This document shows, in pieces, positions 9,132-18,434 of a DNA stretch of 64,000 nucleotides. A model generated the notes under the pieces. It made no database searches, was not told the DNA's origin, and worked only from the letters and a program-made list of their open reading frames with translations. The stretch's first letter is position 1, and each line of letters opens with the position of its first letter. Source of the DNA: Duganella sp. CF517 (GTDB taxonomy: Bacteria; Pseudomonadota; Gammaproteobacteria; Burkholderiales; Burkholderiaceae_D); the NCBI RefSeq assembly GCF_900110275.1, contig NZ_FODC01000003.1, positions 620,001 to 684,000 on the forward strand, given 5' to 3'. A program made the position numbers and the translations under genes.

Positions 9132-10610
9132 TCACAGCCCGGTGTTGGCGGCGATGTAAGCCTTCATCTTCTCGACGTCGGGCTTCATGACCACGAACTT
9201 TTGCGGCAGGTCTTCGATGTTCTCGAAACCTTGCGGACGTTCGGCGTCCTCGCCCAGCGCGTCGAGGATGGTTTCGTTGAACTTGGCCGCCAGCGCGGTC
9301 TCCAGCACGATCATCGTCACGCCGGGTTCCAGGTTCTCGCGCGCGACCTTGATGCCGTCGGCGGTATGGGTGTCGATGACGATGCCGTAATCGTCGGCGA
9401 CGTCGCGGATCGTGTCCAGGCGGTCGTCGTGGGTCGATTTGCCGGACTTGAAGCCGTACTTGGACACCAGCTTGAATTCGTCGCCGTCGCTGCCAGGCTT
9501 GCCCGACAGGTCGAAGCCGCCCTGGGTCTCCACCTTGTGGAACAGCGCGCGGGTGCGCTCGCCGTCGCGGCCGACCAGGTCGTAGATGAAGCGCTCGAAG
9601 TTGGACGCCTTGGAGATGTCCATCGACGGGCTGCTGGTGTGGTAGGTCTCGGCCGACTTGCGCACGCGGTACACGCCGGTGCGGAAGAATTCGTCGAGCA
9701 CGTCGTTTTCGTTGGTGGCGGCGATCAGCTTGTCGATCGGCAGGCCCATCATGCGGGCGATATGGCCGGCGCAGATGTTGCCGAAATTCCCCGACGGGAC
9801 GGTGAACGAGACCTTCTGGTCGTTCGACGTGGTGGCCGACAGGTAGCCGCGGAAGTAGTACACCACCTGCGCGACCACGCGCGCCCAGTTGATCGAGTTG
9901 ACGGTGCCGATCTTCTGTTTGGTCTTGAACGGCAGGTCGTTGGACACCGCCTTGACCATGTCCTGGGCGTCGTCGAACACGCCCTCGATGGCGATGTTGA
10001 AGATGTTCGGGTCCTGGAGGCTGAACATCTGCGCGGTCTGGAAGGCGCTCATTTTCTGGTGCGGCGACAGCATGAAGACCCGGATGCCCTTCTTGCCGCG
10101 CATCGCGTATTCGGCCGCGCTGCCGGTGTCGCCAGAGGTGGCGCCGAAAATATTCAGTTCCGCGTCCTGCTTGGCCAGCGTGTATTCGAACAGATTGCCC
10201 AGCAACTGCATCGCCATGTCCTTGAAGGCCAGGGTCGGGCCGTTCGACAGCGCCTGCAGCACCAGTTTGGTGCCGTTCGGGCCCTCTTCGAGCACGCGCA
10301 ACGGCGTGATCTGGCTGGCCTTTTCGCCGGCGCGGGCGTTGCGGTAGACTTCCTTGGTGTAGGTCTTGGCGGTCAGCGCGCGCAGGTCCCCTTCCGGAAT
10401 GTCGGTCGCGAACTTCTTCAATATCTCGAACGCCAGGTCGGCGTAGGACAGCTGGCGCCACGCGTCAAGCTCCGCGCCGGTCACCTGCGGGTAGGCCGAC
10501 GGCAGGAACAGGCCGCCGTCGACGGCCAGGCCGCCGAGCAGAATGTCCGAAAATTGTTGGGGAGATGACGAAGCGGCCGATGCGGCGGCGCGGGTAGACA
10601 CGTAGTGCAT
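9132..10610 (-). CDS. thrC: Threonine synthase
   Basis: A 492-residue PLP enzyme that converts O-phosphohomoserine to threonine and phosphate. The N-terminus (MHYVSTR, then LLGGLAVDGGLFLP) is typical of the long bacterial ThrC class. The PLP lysine is in GPTLAFKDMAMQ near residue 130, and NIFGATSGDTGSAAEYA is the PLP phosphate-binding segment. The expected upstream gene hom (homoserine dehydrogenase) is not adjacent; a promoter for thrC must lie in the 240-base gap 10611-10850. The gene leads into moeA with two bases between them. Confidence 0.95.
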   Translation of the reverse strand: MHYVSTRAAASAASSSPQQFSDILLGGLAVDGGLFLPSAYPQVTGAELDAWRQLSYADLAFEILKKFATDIPEGDLRALTAKTYTKEVYRNARAGEKASQITPLRVLEEGPNGTKLVLQALSNGPTLAFKDMAMQLLGNLFEYTLAKQDAELNIFGATSGDTGSAAEYAMRGKKGIRVFMLSPHQKMSAFQTAQMFSLQDPNIFNIAIEGVFDDAQDMVKAVSNDLPFKTKQKIGTVNSINWARVVAQVVYYFRGYLSATTSNDQKVSFTVPSGNFGNICAGHIARMMGLPIDKLIAATNENDVLDEFFRTGVYRVRKSAETYHTSSPSMDISKASNFERFIYDLVGRDGERTRALFHKVETQGGFDLSGKPGSDGDEFKLVSKYGFKSGKSTHDDRLDTIRDVADDYGIVIDTHTADGIKVARENLEPGVTMIVLETALAAKFNETILDALGEDAERPQGFENIEDLPQKFVVMKPDVEKMKAYIAANTGL

Positions 10611-10850
10611 AGATTAGAAAGTCCGGTTGGGCTGACAAGGTTGGCTGGCAGCTATTGGCAGAACGTTACAAAGCGAGCGGATATTATAGTGCGCCTCGCC
10701 GTTTCCGGTGCGATTGCCGTTGTTTTATGGTTATGCGCCGGCCCCGGCGGCCATGTTCGGTTGGCGCGCGCTGGTTTGTCTGTCATTCCAGCAATATACT
10801 GAACCAGCCACCCCCAGCGCTGTTTCCATTTTCCGCCGCCGCCGCAATCG

Positions 10851-13800
10851 ATGATGATGACGTCCCCCGCACTCCGCAAAGCCGCCCCATTCGCCAGCAT
10901 GCTGTGGGCCTGCTTCAGCGCCCTGTTCATCGTCACCATCGCCTTCCTGCTGTACGTGTGGACCGAAAAGCGCATCGACCGCGCCAACGAGCTGCGCTAC
11001 GTCTCCCGCAGCCTGGTGGAGGAACTGCGGCAATCGTCGGACGACCTGACCCGCATGGCGCGCACGTATGTGGCCACCGGCGACCCCAAATACCGGAAAA
11101 ATTATCAGGAGATTATCGATATCCGCGACGGCCGCCAGGCGCGCCCGCAAAGCTACGACAATGTCTATTGGGACCTGGTGCTGGAACAGCAGCAGCGGCC
11201 CAGGCGCGACGGCCATCCGGTCGCGCTGATGGAACTCATTCAAAACACTCCGTTCACACCGGCCGAGTTGTCGCTGCTGACCCGGGCCAAGGACGAATCG
11301 GACCGCCTGACGGCGATCGAAAACAAGGCGCTGGCGATGCGCGACTTCGGCGGCGACGATCCGATGGCCGTCGCCGCCGCCCTGGCCCTGCTCTTCGACG
11401 ACACGTACCACCGCGCCAAGGCCGCCATCATGGAGCCGATCGCGCAGGTGAACGAGAGCGTCGAGCGGCGCAGCCTGGAGGCGGTCCGCTCGACGTCGGC
11501 CGAGGCCAACCTGGCCAGGGCCGGCTTCATGCTGGTCGCGCTGATCCTGCTGGCGTTGTTGTGGCGTGCCAAGCGCAACCTCGACACGGCGCTGGGCTGC
11601 TCGGTCGAGCAATTGCAGACCGCCATCGGGCGGCTGGGCCGGGGCGATGTCAGCGAACCGCTGGTGGTGCGCGACGGCGCCGGGGAAAGCGTCTGGACCT
11701 GGCTGGCCGGCATGCAGCGCAACCTGGCCAGGCTCGATTCCGAGCGCGGACTGGCGCTGGCGCGCTCGCAGCGCGTCGGCCGCCTGTACGCGGCGCTCAG
11801 CCAGTGCAACCAGTCCATCGTGCGCAGCACCAGCGAACAGGAACTGTTCGACGATATCTGCGGCGCGGTGGTCACCTACGGCGGCATGTCGATGGCCTGG
11901 ATCGGCATGATCGACGCCGCCGGCGATGGCCAGCCGAGCAACGTATCGCCGGCGGCGTGCGCCGGCGACGGCACCGAGTACCTGAACAATCTTGGCATCT
12001 CGCTCGACGAAGAGCTGCCGGAGGGGCGCGGACCGATCGGCGTGTGCCACCGCAGTGGCGAGCCTTACTGGTGCCAGGACTTCCTGAAGTCGCCGGAGAC
12101 GGCGCCCTGGCACGCGCGCGCGGCGCGCTATGGCTGGGCGGCATCGGCGCACCTGCCGCTACGGCGCCAGGGCCGGATCGTCGGCTTCTTCTCGGCCTAT
12201 TCCACCACCACCGAGGTGTTCGACGCCGAGGTGCGCGAGCTGTTCGTCGAGATGGCGCTCGACATCGAATTCGCGCTGAAGAACTTCGACCACGACCGCA
12301 AACGCGAGCTGACCGAGGCCTCGCTGCGCAAAAGCGAGCAGCACCTGCGCACCATCATCGAGACCGAACCGGAATGCATCAAGGTGGTGGACGCCCATGG
12401 CCGGCTGCTGGAAATGAACGCGGCGGGCCTGAAGATCCTCGAGGCGGATTCGCTCGAGGAGCTGCAAAACCACGTGCTCACGGACCTGATCCTGCCGGAG
12501 TACCGCGACGCCTTCATCGCGCTGCACCAGCGCGTCATCAACGGCGAGAACGGCCATCTGGAATTCCGCATCCAGGGTTTGAAGGGCGGCCAGCGCTGGC
12601 TGGAGACCCACGCGGCGCCGATGTACGGCGCCGACGGCGAGCAGCGCATGCTGCTCGGGATCACACGCGACATCACCGACCGCAAGCTGGCCGACGAGCG
12701 GATACAGTACCTGGCGCATTTCGATCCACTGACCGGCCTGCCGAACCGCGCGCAGCTGCAGGAGCACACGCTGCACGCGCTGGCGCTGGCGCGCCGCAAC
12801 CGCGAATCGATGGCGCTGATGATGCTCGACCTGGACCACTTCAAGGACATCAACGATTCGCTCGGCCACAGCGTCGGCGACGGCCTGCTGTGCGAGCTGG
12901 CCAAGCGCCTGCGCCAGGGCCTGCGCGAGGAGGACATCGTGGCGCGCCTGGGCGGCGACGAGTTCATCTTCGTGCTGCAAAAAGCGGAATCGCAGGACGC
13001 GGCCGAAGTGGCGCGCAAGCTGATGGATCTGATCGCCCAGCCGTTCCGGGTCGGCACGCACGACCTGAAGGTGACGGCGTCGATCGGCATCGCCCTGTTC
13101 CCGGCCGACGGCGCCGACATGGAAACGCTGCTGCAACGCGCCGACGCCGCCATGTACCAGGTCAAGCACGCGGGCCGGCACGACTTCCGTTTTTTCACGG
13201 CCGCCATGCAGCAGCGCGCGGCGCGCCATCTGCAATTGGTCAACGCGCTGCGCTATGCGCTCGAGCGCGACCAGATGCAGGTGGTGTATCAGCCGCAGGT
13301 GTCGCTGCCGGAGCAACGCATCATCGGCGCCGAGGCGCTGCTGCGCTGGTCGACGCCGGAGCTGGGCGTGGTATCGCCGGTCGAATTCATTCCCGCCGCC
13401 GAGGAGAGCGGACTGATACTGCCGATCGGCGCATGGGTGCTGCGCCAGGCCGTGCGGCAGGCGCGCGCGTGGCTCGACGATGGCTTGCCGCCGCTGGTCA
13501 TGGCCGTCAACCTGTCAGCCACGCAGTTCCGCAATACCGATCTGCCGGAACTGATCACGCAGATCCTGCAGGAGGAAGGCTTGCCGCCGGAGTATCTGGA
13601 GCTGGAGCTGACCGAAGGCGTGGCGCTGAACGATCCGCAGGGCGCCATCGCCATGATGAACAACCTGCACGAGCGCGGCATACGGATGTCGATCGACGAT
13701 TTCGGCACCGGCTATTCGTCGCTCAGTCACTTGAAGAAGTTCAAGGTGTACAAGCTAAAGATCGACAAGTCGTTCGTGCGCGATATCAGCACCGACGCCG

Positions 13801-13997
13801 AGGACAAGGCGATCGTCAGCGCCATCATCAACATGGCGCGCAGCCTGGGACTGAAGACGATCGCCGAAGGCGTGGAGACGGCCGAGCAGCTGGAGTTCCT
13901 CCAGCAGCAGCATTGCAACGAGATGCAGGGCTATTTATTCAGCAAACCGGTGCCGGAACAGGCGTTCCGGCAGCTGATGCTGGAGGTGGTGACGTAA
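10851..13997 (+). CDS. Membrane sensor with GAF, PAS, GGDEF and EAL domains
   Basis: A 1048-residue cyclic-di-GMP enzyme. Two membrane helices (residues 14-37 and about 220-240) enclose a periplasmic sensor of about 180 residues. A linker of HAMP-like length follows, then GAF (about 320-475), PAS (about 485-605), GGDEF (about 610-775) and EAL (about 785-1040). The cyclase site RLGGDEF (near 699-705) is intact. The phosphodiesterase site is also intact: EALLRW near 828, DDFGTGYSSL, KIDKSF and AEGVET. Both activities are therefore possible. The start is one of three successive ATGs at 10851 with no clear ribosome site. It is a single-gene unit, convergent with sdaA nine bases away. Confidence 0.93.
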   Translation: MMMTSPALRKAAPFASMLWACFSALFIVTIAFLLYVWTEKRIDRANELRYVSRSLVEELRQSSDDLTRMARTYVATGDPKYRKNYQEIIDIRDGRQARPQSYDNVYWDLVLEQQQRPRRDGHPVALMELIQNTPFTPAELSLLTRAKDESDRLTAIENKALAMRDFGGDDPMAVAAALALLFDDTYHRAKAAIMEPIAQVNESVERRSLEAVRSTSAEANLARAGFMLVALILLALLWRAKRNLDTALGCSVEQLQTAIGRLGRGDVSEPLVVRDGAGESVWTWLAGMQRNLARLDSERGLALARSQRVGRLYAALSQCNQSIVRSTSEQELFDDICGAVVTYGGMSMAWIGMIDAAGDGQPSNVSPAACAGDGTEYLNNLGISLDEELPEGRGPIGVCHRSGEPYWCQDFLKSPETAPWHARAARYGWAASAHLPLRRQGRIVGFFSAYSTTTEVFDAEVRELFVEMALDIEFALKNFDHDRKRELTEASLRKSEQHLRTIIETEPECIKVVDAHGRLLEMNAAGLKILEADSLEELQNHVLTDLILPEYRDAFIALHQRVINGENGHLEFRIQGLKGGQRWLETHAAPMYGADGEQRMLLGITRDITDRKLADERIQYLAHFDPLTGLPNRAQLQEHTLHALALARRNRESMALMMLDLDHFKDINDSLGHSVGDGLLCELAKRLRQGLREEDIVARLGGDEFIFVLQKAESQDAAEVARKLMDLIAQPFRVGTHDLKVTASIGIALFPADGADMETLLQRADAAMYQVKHAGRHDFRFFTAAMQQRAARHLQLVNALRYALERDQMQVVYQPQVSLPEQRIIGAEALLRWSTPELGVVSPVEFIPAAEESGLILPIGAWVLRQAVRQARAWLDDGLPPLVMAVNLSATQFRNTDLPELITQILQEEGLPPEYLELELTEGVALNDPQGAIAMMNNLHERGIRMSIDDFGTGYSSLSHLKKFKVYKLKIDKSFVRDISTDAEDKAIVSAIINMARSLGLKTIAEGVETAEQLEFLQQQHCNEMQGYLFSKPVPEQAFRQLMLEVVT

Positions 13998-14006
13998 GTT
14001 CGCGCC

Positions 14007-15404
14007 TCAGCAGGCCGCGTGGTTGACGGTGATGACGTGGATCGCCAGGCCGCCGAGCGAGGTTTCCTTGTACTTGGCCTGCATGTCGGCGCCGGTCTGG
14101 CGCATCGTTTCGATCACTTCGTCGAGGCTGACGAAATGCGTGCCGTCGCCCTTCAGCGCCAGTGACGCCGCGGTAATCGCCTTGACCGCGCCCATGCCGT
14201 TACGCTCGATGCAGGGAATTTGCACCAGCCCGCCGATCGGATCGCAGGTCATGCCGAGATGATGCTCGATGCCGATTTCGGCGGCGTTCTCGATCTGGTT
14301 GTTGGAGCCGCCCAGCGCCGCCACCAGGCCCGCGGCCGCCATCGCGCAGGCCACGCCAACCTCGCCCTGGCAGCCGATTTCGGCCCCCGAGATCGACGCG
14401 TTACGCTTGCACAGCATGCCGATGGCCGCCGCCGTGAGCATGAAGTCGCGGATGCCGGTGACCGGATCGCTCGGCTTGCAGTCCTCCGCGTAGTAGCGCA
14501 GCACCGCCGGAATGATGCCGGCCGCGCCGTTGGTCGGCGCCGTGACCACGCGGCCGCCGGCCGCGTTTTCCTCGTTGACGGCCATCGCGTACAGGCTGAC
14601 CTGGTGCAGCGCGTCGTGCGGCAGCTGGTTCGCCCGGCTGTCGCTGGACTGGGATTGCGTCCACAGGTTGGCGGCGCGGCGCTTGACGTTCAAGCCGCCC
14701 GGCAGCCGGCCGGCCGTTTCCAGACCATGTGCGATGCAGTCGCGCATGACGTGCCAGATCTTGTCGATGCCGGCGTTCAGTTCATCCTCGCTGCGCTTGA
14801 GGCGTTCGTTCGCGCGCAGCATTTGCGGGATCGTCAGGCCGCTCGCTTCGCCATGGGCCAGCAGCTGGTCCATGGTGTCGAACGGGTACGGGATCGCCGA
14901 GGCGGCGGCGGCGCCGTCGCCGCTGGAGGGCATCTGCGGCGCCTCGCCCTCCTCCTTGATGAAACCACCGCCCACCGAATAATAGACCTTGCTGGTGGTG
15001 GAACCGTCGGCGCGGGTCAGCGTGAAACGCATGCCGTTGGGGTGTTCGGCCAGCGACTCGGCCATGTGGAAGATCAGGTGCTTGCCACGTTTGAACGGCA
15101 CCGCATGGCTACCCAGAAGCTTCAGCTCACCCGCCGTTTCGGCTTCGGCCAGTTGGCCTTCGACCCGCGTCGGCACCACGTCCTGCGGCGTCTCGCCCAT
15201 CAAGCCGAGAATCACCGCCTTGTCGGTCGCGTGGCCGATGCCGGTCAGCGCCAAGGAGCCATACAGCTCGGCGCTCACCTCGGTGACATCGTCAAGCGGA
15301 GCGCAGTCGAGCAGGAAACGGCGGGCCGCCACCATCGGTCCCACCGTGTGGGAACTCGACGGCCCGATGCCGATCTTGAACAAATCGAATACGCTCATGT
15401 CCAT
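14007..15404 (-). CDS. sdaA: L-serine ammonia-lyase, iron-sulfur type
   Basis: A 465-residue single-chain L-serine dehydratase that deaminates serine to pyruvate. The beta-domain starts with [21 protein letters not shown]. The alpha-domain carries the cluster cysteines in [20 protein letters not shown] and [16 protein letters not shown]. The ATG at 15404 is spaced correctly from a gagag ribosome site; an in-frame ATG six bases on is an alternative. It lies 41 bases behind tdh in the same direction, so the unit kbl-tdh-sdaA can take threonine to glycine and acetyl-CoA and serine to pyruvate, linked by serine hydroxymethyltransferase elsewhere. Confidence 0.95.
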   Translation of the reverse strand: MDMSVFDLFKIGIGPSSSHTVGPMVAARRFLLDCAPLDDVTEVSAELYGSLALTGIGHATDKAVILGLMGETPQDVVPTRVEGQLAEAETAGELKLLGSHAVPFKRGKHLIFHMAESLAEHPNGMRFTLTRADGSTTSKVYYSVGGGFIKEEGEAPQMPSSGDGAAAASAIPYPFDTMDQLLAHGEASGLTIPQMLRANERLKRSEDELNAGIDKIWHVMRDCIAHGLETAGRLPGGLNVKRRAANLWTQSQSSDSRANQLPHDALHQVSLYAMAVNEENAAGGRVVTAPTNGAAGIIPAVLRYYAEDCKPSDPVTGIRDFMLTAAAIGMLCKRNASISGAEIGCQGEVGVACAMAAAGLVAALGGSNNQIENAAEIGIEHHLGMTCDPIGGLVQIPCIERNGMGAVKAITAASLALKGDGTHFVSLDEVIETMRQTGADMQAKYKETSLGGLAIHVITVNHAAC

Positions 15405-15445
15405 CAGTTGTCTCTCTTTTTTTATAGTGTGGTTGCTGGTGTTGA

Positions 15446-16414
15446 TTACGCTGCTTTGCCGAGACTGACGTCGACGTTGGCCAGCATGTCGGTCACCATC
15501 TCCTCGATGCCGACGCGGGCTTTCCAGCCCCAGTCGGCCGTCGCGGTGGCATCGTCCAGGCTTTGCGGCCAGGTGTCGGCGATGGCCTGGCGGCTGTCGG
15601 GCTTATAGGCGATTTTGAAGTCCGGTACGGCGCGCGTGATCGCTGCGGCCAGTTGCTCCGGGTTGAAGGACACGCCGGCCACGTTGTAGGCCGAACGCAC
15701 CTTGACCTGTTCGGCCGGCGCTTCCATCAGTTCGATGGTGGCGCGGATCGCGTCAGGCATGTAGATCATCGGCAGCGTGGTCTGCGGGCCGAGGAAGCAT
15801 TCATAGCGCTCGCCGCGCAGCGCCGAATGGAAGATCGCGATCGCATAGTCGGTGGTGCCGCCGCCCGGTGGCGACTTGAAGCTGATGATGCCCGGGTAGC
15901 GGATGCTGCGCACATCGACGCCGTACTTGATGAAGTAGTACTCGCATAGCCGCTCGCCGGCCAGCTTGCTGATGCCGTAGATCGTGGTCGGGTCCATCAC
16001 CGTCGTTTGCGGCGTGTTCACGGCAGGCGTGTTCGGGCCGAAAGCGGCGATCGACGACGGCCAGAAGACCTTGAGCGGTTTGCCGATGATGCCGCGCTCG
16101 CGCGCCACTTCCAGGATATTCAGCAGGCCGTCCATGTTCAACGTCCAGGCCTTGAGCGGTGCCGCTTCGCCGGTGGCCGACAGCATCGCCGCGAGTTGGT
16201 ACACCTGCGTGATGCCCTCCTCCGTCACCAGCGTGGACAGCGCCTGCTTGTCCAGCACGTTGAGCGGCGTGTAGCGCGCCGCGTTGTACAGATTGGTCGG
16301 GCTGATGTCGCTGGCGATGACGTTTTGCGCGCCGTGCCTGGCGGCCAGCGCCTCCACCAGTTCACTGCCGATTTGGCCGTTGGCGCCGATGACGAGGATG
16401 CGTTGTTGTTCCAT
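15446..16414 (-). CDS. L-threonine 3-dehydrogenase, NAD-dependent epimerase (SDR) type
   Basis: A 322-residue extended short-chain dehydrogenase, not the zinc alcohol-dehydrogenase type found in E. coli. The NAD motif VIGANGQIGSELVEAL is at residues 8-23. The catalytic Ser-Tyr-Lys set is visible in FWPSSIAAFGP and TTIYGISKLAGE. The segments RYPGIISFKSPPGGGTTDYA and YMPDAIRATIELM are characteristic of the epimerase-type threonine dehydrogenases. It oxidises threonine to 2-amino-3-ketobutyrate, which kbl just upstream cleaves. An AGGA ribosome site precedes the ATG. Seventeen bases separate it from kbl. Confidence 0.93.
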   Translation of the reverse strand: MEQQRILVIGANGQIGSELVEALAARHGAQNVIASDISPTNLYNAARYTPLNVLDKQALSTLVTEEGITQVYQLAAMLSATGEAAPLKAWTLNMDGLLNILEVARERGIIGKPLKVFWPSSIAAFGPNTPAVNTPQTTVMDPTTIYGISKLAGERLCEYYFIKYGVDVRSIRYPGIISFKSPPGGGTTDYAIAIFHSALRGERYECFLGPQTTLPMIYMPDAIRATIELMEAPAEQVKVRSAYNVAGVSFNPEQLAAAITRAVPDFKIAYKPDSRQAIADTWPQSLDDATATADWGWKARVGIEEMVTDMLANVDVSLGKAA

Positions 16415-16431
16415 TTTGATTCCTGACTGTT

Positions 16432-17637
16432 TTATTTTTTAAGCAGGCCAAGCTCTGTGCCCGCCTGTTCGAATGCTTTGAGCACGGCGTCCAGCTGTGC
16501 GCGGGTATGCGCGGCAGACAGTTGGACACGCACGCGCGCCTGGCCCATCGGGACCACCGGGTAGAAGAAGCCGCTGAGCAGAACGCCCAGCTCATACATT
16601 CGTGCTGCGAATTTCTGCGCCACGGGCGCATCGAACAACATGACAGGAACCACGGGATGCGTACCCGGCTTGATGGTAAAGCCGATACGCTCGATCTCCT
16701 TGCGGAAGTAGGCGGTGTTCTCGTGCAGGCGGTCGCGCAGTTCGGTCGACTGCGACAGGCGTTCCAGCACCGCCAGCGAGGCGCCGGCGATCGATGGCGC
16801 CAGCGTGTTGGAGAACAGGTAGGGACGCGATTTCTGGCGCAGCATGTCGATCACTTCCTTGCGTGCGGAGGTGAAGCCGCCCATCGCGCCGCCCAGGGCC
16901 TTGCCCAGCGTACCGGTGATGATGTCGATGCGGCCCATCACGTTGTGGTGCTCGTGCGTGCCGCGGCCGGTCGCGCCCATGAAGCCGGAGGCGTGGCATT
17001 CGTCGATCATCACCAGCGCGCCGTATTTGTCGGCCAGGTCGCAGATCTTGTCCAGCTGGGCGATGGTGCCGTCCATCGAGAACACGCCGTCGGTGACGAT
17101 GACTTTATGGCGCTTGTCGGCGGCCGCTTGCAGCTGCGCCTCCAGGTCGGCCATGTCGTTGTGGGCGTAGCGGAAGCGCGCCGCCTTGCACAGGCGGATG
17201 CCGTCGATAATGGAGGCGTGGTTCAACGCGTCGGAGATGATGGCGTCGTTCTCGTCGAACAGCGGCTCGAACACGCCGCCATTGGCGTCGAACGCGGCCG
17301 CGTACAGGATCGTGTCCTCGGTGCCGAGAAATTTGGAGATCGCCTGCTCCAGCTGCTTGTGCACGGTCTGGGTGCCGCAGATGAAACGCACCGACGACAG
17401 GCCGTAGCCGTATTTTTCGGTCGCCTCGATCGATGCCTTGGCCACCCACTCCTCGCCGGACAGGCCGAGGTAGTTGTTGGCGCACATATTGATCAGGGTG
17501 CTGCCATCCTGGGCGACCACTTCGGAACCCTGGCGCGAAGCGAGCACGCGCTCCGGCTTGTACAGGCCCTGATCGCGCAATTGATCGAGGTTTTGCTGCA
17601 GGCCGCTGAAGAAAGTGCTTTTTGCTTGGTCGCTCAT
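16432..17637 (-). CDS. kbl: 2-amino-3-ketobutyrate CoA ligase (glycine C-acetyltransferase)
   Basis: A 401-residue PLP enzyme of the alpha-oxoamine synthase family that cleaves 2-amino-3-ketobutyrate with CoA to glycine and acetyl-CoA. CANNYLGLS is near residue 50, the PLP-stacking region DALNHASIIDGIRL near 135, IDECHASGFMGATGRGT near 210, and the PLP lysine is in GTLGKALGGAMGGF near 245. A clean aagga ribosome site precedes the ATG at 17637. It leads the kbl-tdh-sdaA unit and is divergent from an XRE-cupin regulator, which probably controls it. Confidence 0.96.
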   Translation of the reverse strand: MSDQAKSTFFSGLQQNLDQLRDQGLYKPERVLASRQGSEVVAQDGSTLINMCANNYLGLSGEEWVAKASIEATEKYGYGLSSVRFICGTQTVHKQLEQAISKFLGTEDTILYAAAFDANGGVFEPLFDENDAIISDALNHASIIDGIRLCKAARFRYAHNDMADLEAQLQAAADKRHKVIVTDGVFSMDGTIAQLDKICDLADKYGALVMIDECHASGFMGATGRGTHEHHNVMGRIDIITGTLGKALGGAMGGFTSARKEVIDMLRQKSRPYLFSNTLAPSIAGASLAVLERLSQSTELRDRLHENTAYFRKEIERIGFTIKPGTHPVVPVMLFDAPVAQKFAARMYELGVLLSGFFYPVVPMGQARVRVQLSAAHTRAQLDAVLKAFEQAGTELGLLKK

Positions 17638-17711
17638 GATGGTCCTTGTATGTGGTACGATTTCAGCAGATTTTCACTGCCTTATGAGAAATCCGTTATG
17701 TCGAACTCAAA

Positions 17712-17725
17712 TTCAATATATCGAA
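17712..17725. promoter_or_regulatory. Candidate operator in the kbl / XRE-cupin divergent promoter region
   Basis: The palindrome TTCAATATATCGAA (12 of 14 positions symmetric) sits midway between the divergent kbl and regulator genes. The pentamer TCGAA occurs at its end (17721-17725) and again 20 bases earlier (17701-17705), two helical turns apart on the same face. This is the layout expected for an operator bound by the neighbouring XRE-cupin protein. It is an inference from position and symmetry. Confidence 0.35.
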
Positions 17726-17828
17726 TCTTACAGAGAACCAGTGAACTGCGCAAGACGGGAGCATGCGGTTCTGACCGCGTTTTTCCGACAGATTTACTTA
17801 GAATTTAGCCTATCCGCCGAATAAAACA

Positions 17829-18404
17829 ATGAAAACACCTGTTTCGACGAACGCACCACCCGAGGTCGGCGCCGCCCTGCAACGTTTGCGCCTGGCGCGC
17901 GGCCTGACGCTGGAAGACCTGTCGCGCATCGCCGGCGTCTCCAAATCGATGCTGTCGCAGATCGAGCGAGAGAAGGCCAATCCAACCATCGCGATCACCT
18001 GGCGGCTGTCCAACGCGTTGGGGGTGCAGATCGGCGAACTGCTGGCGACGGCGGAGAAGGAATCCGAGACCATCCGCGTGCTGGATGCCCACGAAACCCC
18101 CACCCTGCCCGGCAACCACGCCGGCTACGTGCTGCGCATCCTCGGGCCGATGGAGCTGGCGGGTAAGTATGAATGGTATGAGCTGACCTTGTCGCCCGGT
18201 GGCGAACTGGCGTCGCAAGGGCACGATCCGGGGGCGCAGGAGCACGTCACGCTGCTGCATGGATCGGTTGAGGTGGAAGTTGGCAATACCAAGAAGAAGG
18301 TGAAACTGGGCGGCACGGCGCGCTACCCTGGCGACCAGCAGCACACCATCCGCAATGTCGGCAAGACCGAGGCGAAGGCGCTGCTGGTGGTGATACACCG
18401 CTGA
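17829..18404 (+). CDS. XRE-family regulator with C-terminal cupin domain
   Basis: A 191-residue transcription regulator. An XRE-type helix-turn-helix covers residues 14-70 (ALQRLRLARGLTLEDLSRIA, then GVSKSMLSQIEREKANPTI). A cupin fold covers about 110-190 (ELTLSPGGELASQGHDPGAQ, then HVTLLHGSVEVEVG), which usually senses a small ligand. Its gene is divergent from kbl with 191 bases between them, so it is likely the local regulator of threonine breakdown and possibly of itself. The ligand could be threonine, glycine or serine; this is inferred from context only. Confidence 0.88.
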   Translation: MKTPVSTNAPPEVGAALQRLRLARGLTLEDLSRIAGVSKSMLSQIEREKANPTIAITWRLSNALGVQIGELLATAEKESETIRVLDAHETPTLPGNHAGYVLRILGPMELAGKYEWYELTLSPGGELASQGHDPGAQEHVTLLHGSVEVEVGNTKKKVKLGGTARYPGDQQHTIRNVGKTEAKALLVVIHR

Positions 18405-18434
18405 CCCGGGGCCGGGCCAGCGCAGGCTACGCCA

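Noticed and set aside
9201..10568. 455-codon plus-strand frame opposite thrC
   Set aside because: thrC is unambiguous and the other frame shows no domain.
17615..17824. 69-codon frame between kbl and the XRE-cupin gene
   Set aside because: It lies in the promoter region, starts inside kbl, and has no ribosome site or domain.
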